From: Haloarcula litorea | GTDB taxonomy: Archaea > Halobacteriota > Halobacteria > Halobacteriales > Haloarculaceae | DNA length: 64,000 nucleotides | Direction of reading: 5' to 3' | Assembly (NCBI RefSeq): GCF_029338195.1 | Contig: NZ_CP119781.1 | Coordinates: 62,001 to 126,000 of the forward strand | Part shown: one piece after another, positions 61,001 to 64,000 of the stretch | How the letters are laid out: each line of letters starts with the position of its first letter | Position numbering within the stretch: the stretch's first letter is position 1 | Translations under genes and position numbers: made by a program | Notes under the pieces: generated by a model | What the model was told of the DNA's origin: nothing | The model's input: the letters and a program-made list of their open reading frames with translations, nothing else | Database searches by the model: none

Positions 61001-61820
61001 TTCGTTGTTCGGAGACCCCGCTGCTAGCGACGAGGACCCAGCTGGCAACCAGCCGGAGCAACCGGCGAACGGATCGACGCCCGTTCAGGACAGCGGCGTA
61101 CCCGTTCCCGATGACGAGCTTCGAGAACGCGGGCTTAGTCGCGATGACGTGCGATTCCTGAGCCGAGTCCTCGACGTGATGAACAGAGAGGACGACGAGT
61201 ACACGCTCTTGAAGAGTATGCGCCAGCTGCGGGACGACTACGAGGACCTCAATCTGGAGCGGCTCACGGAACAGGAGCTACTGGACGAGGGATCTGCAGC
61301 GGGGCGCAAGTACTACACCGTGCTTCCGGCCGGACGAGATCTCCTCGGCAAGGAACTGAACGCCGGCCCCGGCGAGGGTGACCTCGGCGAAAAAACCCCG
61401 CACAAGGTCGGCGTCCGGCTCCTCGAGTCGTGGCTCCAGCAGCAGGACGACGTGGTTCGCGTCGAACCGTACTACGAATACGACGATGGAACGGTACTGG
61501 ATGTAGCCGGGGTCGACGATGAGGGCAATCTGGTCTGGGCAGGTGAAGCGGAGCTCGCGAGTAACAACAGGCACGCCCCAGTCGAGGATTACGACAAGCT
61601 CAGCGCCGTGGACGGCGACGCAGTCTGGGCGTTCAACACTCGGGAGACGGCCATCGAGGTGCTTGGCGCGCTGGCTGACGCCGACAGGATCGACGAGCCT
61701 GTCAGTGGGCGGTCGGCGCGGTCGTTCGCGAACATCAGAGACGCCGTCGACGAATTCGATGCTGACGGCCTGACCACCGTTCGAGGTTTCAAAAATCTCA
61801 AAGAGGAACTCGAGTCATGA
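57999..61820 (+). CDS. VirD4/TraG-like coupling ATPase with C-terminal nuclease-like domain
   Basis: A 1273-residue protein. Walker A is FASTGGGKSKAIIND (about 505-519), with a nearby VVLVDPKGDGMCENY and a Walker B-like TIIFDLGDL (about 730). The N-terminal 450 residues are unassigned. A disordered acidic linker occupies about 930-1050. The tail has a winged-helix-like part (LERLTEQELLDEGSAAGRKY), then LDVAGVDDEGNLVWAGEAE (about 1166-1184), a D-x(n)-E-x-E pattern in strands like PD-(D/E)XK nucleases. The fusion would link DNA transport to DNA cleavage or binding (inference). Overlaps its neighbours by 8 and 4 bases. Confidence 0.75.
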   Translation: MADYLRVTPTSEQLDAESIPRVLDSLHKLTTPGSSGLGAKLNPLNSETPPRFEFLAISDGPDEPVEFFYGADAHLDTVEKRLRSIYPSTFDIERVDVDVAARLIQPVELTPEEFVEHYEAGRLQYEFGPGEQYEHVDEEPADRDAANTDPVVDGGTVAATIPDHHVVLGDSVLELAPPETLPEDEQRPSIEKPTMTPRGTILARPAEDAVSPLGVQWCGSASRKQDWMTSLTPFTADESDGNLSSVDQPGAALATLIDHLMEATAPTAFQVVFQRRSSWQSDAEVRKEDLVDGRDTFFQEVVGSFLEVEDHRSDQDERQLSESVEKRIEYIDAKNAKRSFTANIRAVGVPADGSREDLDARMDSLLPVFDTLDGPFYEVEGQRLRESGFREKTKEKNARAALQRLLNRELTTGRGKARPELVLSGTELANFVLVPSSEQLTVEGTRGTRAEQQSRNPLPWPNPDLIQQFQDGMEIGYALDDNGEPRPDPIQIPPDLLPTHYGRFASTGGGKSKAIINDALSLRESTGGPVVLVDPKGDGMCENYLRCHYERFGGLDDVYHFRVPETIPAFSFFDIRPALEAGRNREDAIQDKVDHFHDILRMIMGREQYGQAFVANEILSYLIKALFDEEYGSDVFGLDDLFAASLRMQREQTIPPVSADNQNIEESLTRHFAKDNHQFQVSLDAVGNRLDKLKEDAHLRRIFSHVPEQNDAGEYVDNRFDFREFLDEDATIIFDLGDLRPEAQRAITLLLLSNLWDAVQVRRRDGQTDYEKLTNLIIEEAAPVASTKLVSEQLLPQGRSFGLSMGLVMQFPEQVRNRNERAYDEVLNNIKTKLIGNISIERDLAESLAHEDLSPTELRNRINTLPSGEWIAQLPSPSFGETGPPPFSLKPLPIAPGHPESAQPLTEPQEDHFESVSRPRMVERTAAQYGLTATTESSPAPEETGWGSSGADPAVSSADGDTGNDPNQSAFISQATSEDGSTSTTQPETDSESDGDHGEFSSLFGDPAASDEDPAGNQPEQPANGSTPVQDSGVPVPDDELRERGLSRDDVRFLSRVLDVMNREDDEYTLLKSMRQLRDDYEDLNLERLTEQELLDEGSAAGRKYYTVLPAGRDLLGKELNAGPGEGDLGEKTPHKVGVRLLESWLQQQDDVVRVEPYYEYDDGTVLDVAGVDDEGNLVWAGEAELASNNRHAPVEDYDKLSAVDGDAVWAFNTRETAIEVLGALADADRIDEPVSGRSARSFANIRDAVDEFDADGLTTVRGFKNLKEELES

Positions 61821-62701
61821 CGTGGCGACAGGCAACTCGTGAGGAGATTTACGCCTACTACGCCGAGGAGTTTCCCCGCTATGTCGATGACCTGCCGGAC
61901 TTCATCTCGGCGACGGGCCCGAAGCAGTACGCCGTCGCCTTCCGCGAGGCCCACCCGGTGCGCACCGACGAGGTGCCGGATAAGGACTTCATCCGGCGAG
62001 ATACGTGGCAAACGGATCCATCGGGAGATCGAACGACTGCCGAGTTCAGCAGCTTCGAGGAAGTCGTTGAGTTCATTCGCCATCCCGCACGGAACGACCC
62101 GCTCGGTCGAAGCGAATTCGCACTCGCTGACCCAGAAGTCTTGGAGCAACCGGATCCACGCCCCGACGCTGTCTACTACGCACTCGATCACTGGGAGCGA
62201 CCGTGGGTCCTCCTCGTCGATATCGACGCCAAGGAGATCGCTCGAAAACGAGCCGCGGATGCCGTCTCGGACGACGTCGATGATCGAGATGACGAGGCGC
62301 TTCTTGACGCCGCCGGCATCCTCGACGCCGAGCCAATCGGGTATCCGTACGCCTTCGAAGACGTCGACCAAGCCATCGAGTACGGGTTCGAGGTGCGAGA
62401 CATCTTTGAGGACGATTTCGACGCCGAGGAGACGATGGTCGTGTACAGCGGGCAGGGTGTCCACGTCTACCTCCTCGATACGGACACGGCGCACCGGTAC
62501 GACGAGCAGAGCCGTGAGGTGTTGAACGACCTCCTCCTCGAGACGTACGACATCCCGATCGACCCCGTCGTGACGGCCGACCGCCGGCGCGTCGCCCGCC
62601 TGCCCTACTCGCTGCACGCCGACGTCTGTAGCATCGTCCAGCCCATCGAGAGCCCGGCGTTCGACGTGCGGTCGGCCACACCCGAGGTGATCGACGAATG
62701 A
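61817..62701 (+). CDS. PriS-like archaeo-eukaryotic primase (AEP) protein
   Basis: A 294-residue protein. The primase active-site pattern is visible: LLVDIDAKEI (D-x-D), VVYSGQGVHVYLLD (s-G-x-G-v-H) and DPVVTADRRRVARLPYSLH (the PriS T-x-D-x-x-R-x-x-S-L-H block). The small subunit of archaeal primase has the same layout. It should make primers for the replicon or for the transferred strand after conjugation. It overlaps the coupling ATPase and the next gene by ATGA. Confidence 0.83.
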   Translation: MTWRQATREEIYAYYAEEFPRYVDDLPDFISATGPKQYAVAFREAHPVRTDEVPDKDFIRRDTWQTDPSGDRTTAEFSSFEEVVEFIRHPARNDPLGRSEFALADPEVLEQPDPRPDAVYYALDHWERPWVLLVDIDAKEIARKRAADAVSDDVDDRDDEALLDAAGILDAEPIGYPYAFEDVDQAIEYGFEVRDIFEDDFDAEETMVVYSGQGVHVYLLDTDTAHRYDEQSREVLNDLLLETYDIPIDPVVTADRRRVARLPYSLHADVCSIVQPIESPAFDVRSATPEVIDE

Positions 62702-64000
62702 GCCCCAGTACGCCCACTGACGACGAGGACGCAGCGTATCGGGTCGCAGCACTCCCGTTGGAGTACGGCAACACCCGCATCAATCAGCTGTTTACGCGTG
62801 GCTACAACCGATACGTCGTCGAGGGTGAGGATCAGCCCGAGGACCTCGTGAACGATCTCGAGCGGTTCGGTACGGCGGCGTTCAAAGAGCAGGTTCGTGC
62901 CGACGCCGCGAAGGAGCCGTTCGTCGACGAGCCCGGGACGCTCGCCGTGCTTGCAACGCTGAGTGCGATCTGTGTAAAGGAGCACCCGAAGTTCGAGCAC
63001 GCGTCGCCACGGAACATCCAGGTGCTCTACGACATCCGGGAGCTGTACGTCAACAACCTCGCCTCCCTCATCCGTGCTCGCGGTGATGGGGCGCTCCAGC
63101 AGGACATCGCCGACGTGCTGTACAGCAAGGAACCCGGCGAGGATGGGCCGCATCCCGGCCGGGTCTGTACGGGCATCACAGAGATGCCGGAGTTCGGGGA
63201 AGGCCTCTACCTCGAAATCCCGATGGCCGCAGCGTCACGCAAATGTCTCGTTCGGGAGGACCAGGGGTCGACGGGGAGTGACGATGGCGGGGAGATACTG
63301 ACGCGAGTGAAAGACAACAAGCTGTACGTCCCGGTCGGTGATTTCGACAGCAAGTATCGGGACTACGCCGAGCGGGCGTTCAAGAAGCTCCTGCGGGTGC
63401 AAGAAGACGGGCTCTCCGACGACCAGCTGACGTGGTTGACCACGAACCAGTCGGCGATCACGGAACGGATCGACCGCTTTCTCGAAACCGGTCATCACGA
63501 GCGTATCTGGCGGAACTGGGACCGTGGGGAACGAACGATCCGAGTGCTTCGTCGGGCGCTGAGTGACGCCCCTGACGACGTCGCCCAGAAAGGAGAGTTC
63601 CATTCGGCGAAAGAGCTCTATCGAGCGGTGGAAGCGTACGAGACCGAGGACGACTGGGAATCATCCGTGACGGATTGGATATCGAGTCCGAGCAGTCTCG
63701 CGAAGACGCTAGCCGACCACGAGTCCCACTCGGCCGTCACCATCGACCGCGATGGGCGCGTCAATACGTACCGAATCGGGCGAGCCGGGACTGGTGCCGA
63801 ACAGATCGAGGTGCGGGAGATTGAGGATCTCTTCGAACTCCCCTGTATGGCGAATATGGAGGAGCGGTTACACGAGAAGAAGCCCGTACGGAAGGACCTC
63901 TACAACTTTGCGCGGATGGTGATGTGGCTCCCCCAGTATCAGGACAGCAGCCTCGGCGAGATCGTCGCAGACCTCAAGGATGTCTTCTCTCGGTGGCCGT
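62698..64000 (+). CDS. Primase-associated protein (C-terminus beyond window)
   Basis: At least 434 residues without a stop; the window edge cuts it. The N-terminal 150 residues are helical (EYGNTRINQLFTRGYNRYVV, YDIRELYVNNLASLI). Other notable stretches are LYLEIPMAAASRKCLVRED and KLYVPVGDFDSKYRDYAERA. There are few cysteines, so the Fe-S domain of PriL is not visible. It follows the PriS-like gene with an ATGA overlap, so a primase partner is the best guess; I do not recognise a family with certainty. Confidence 0.6.
   Translation, partial: MSPSTPTDDEDAAYRVAALPLEYGNTRINQLFTRGYNRYVVEGEDQPEDLVNDLERFGTAAFKEQVRADAAKEPFVDEPGTLAVLATLSAICVKEHPKFEHASPRNIQVLYDIRELYVNNLASLIRARGDGALQQDIADVLYSKEPGEDGPHPGRVCTGITEMPEFGEGLYLEIPMAAASRKCLVREDQGSTGSDDGGEILTRVKDNKLYVPVGDFDSKYRDYAERAFKKLLRVQEDGLSDDQLTWLTTNQSAITERIDRFLETGHHERIWRNWDRGERTIRVLRRALSDAPDDVAQKGEFHSAKELYRAVEAYETEDDWESSVTDWISSPSSLAKTLADHESHSAVTIDRDGRVNTYRIGRAGTGAEQIEVREIEDLFELPCMANMEERLHEKKPVRKDLYNFARMVMWLPQYQDSSLGEIVADLKDVFSRWP

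Noticed and set aside
61589-62752. A 387-codon open frame on the minus strand.
   Set aside because: It is antisense to the PriS-like gene and the end of the coupling ATPase, both of which have clear motifs.

Overview
The window looks like part of a haloarchaeal (class Halobacteria) megaplasmid or large integrated element. The evidence is high GC, strongly acidic proteins, Tat-type signal peptides on exported proteins, TATA boxes about 24-30 bases upstream of start codons (leaderless transcripts), many ATGA gene overlaps, and archaeal families such as haloarchaeal SojC-like ParA, halocyanins, PhaC with a helix-hairpin-helix tail and AEP primase. I saw no rRNA, tRNA, CRISPR array or transposase gene.

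Region 1 (1-13.5 kb) is a nucleic-acid-processing or defence-like island. It holds the C-terminus of a RecB-type PD-(D/E)XK nuclease, a DEDD exonuclease, a phospholipase-D nuclease fused to an SF3-like ATPase, and a compact ubiquitin-like cassette (single-domain Ubl, E2-like protein, JAB-E1 fusion). It then has a DUF1998 helicase, an MrfB-like exonuclease with helix-hairpin-helix motifs, and a second DUF1998 helicase. The cassette sits directly upstream of the helicases on the same strand. This is the most novel-looking content: a ubiquitin-like module attached to a helicase/nuclease set that resembles MrfAB and parts of DISARM but matches neither. Neither the E2 nor the expected E1 loop carries an obvious catalytic cysteine.

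Region 2 (13.5-17.7 kb) is a maintenance module. A 9-bp-period iteron array runs up to the start codon of a ParA ATPase. Its small partner gene encodes the same 9-bp repeat inside its coding sequence. A winged-helix regulator, an unknown protein and a tyrosine integrase follow as an overlapping set.

Region 3 (17.8-48 kb) is a metal, redox and storage island. It carries a YHS-MaoC protein with PHA synthase, a CuA-type cupredoxin, halocyanins, four SHOCT membrane proteins, DUF302 and DUF4396 proteins, and a permease with two YHS domains. It also has a universal stress protein, an exported Lon-like serine peptidase, CopA with an Lrp/TRASH regulator and a CopZ-like chaperone, and a CopB-type ATPase heading a six-gene overlapping operon (saccharopine-dehydrogenase-like, AstE-like, tandem SRPBCC, UbiB-like kinase, methyltransferase). 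A second UbiB-like kinase and a 47-residue YHS protein close the region.

Region 4 (48-50.1 kb) contains a PadR regulator, a DUF1931 histone-fold mini-protein and exonuclease VII (xseA with a C-terminal membrane helix, then xseB).

Region 5 (50.1-64 kb) is a tightly overlapping archaeal conjugation-like operon: small regulator, pilin-like protein, two exported proteins, VirB6-like, PrgI-like and VirB4-like proteins, a VirD4-like coupling protein with a nuclease-like tail, a PriS-like primase and a primase-associated protein cut by the window edge. Three more copies of the 9-bp iteron lie at the end of the VirB4-like gene.
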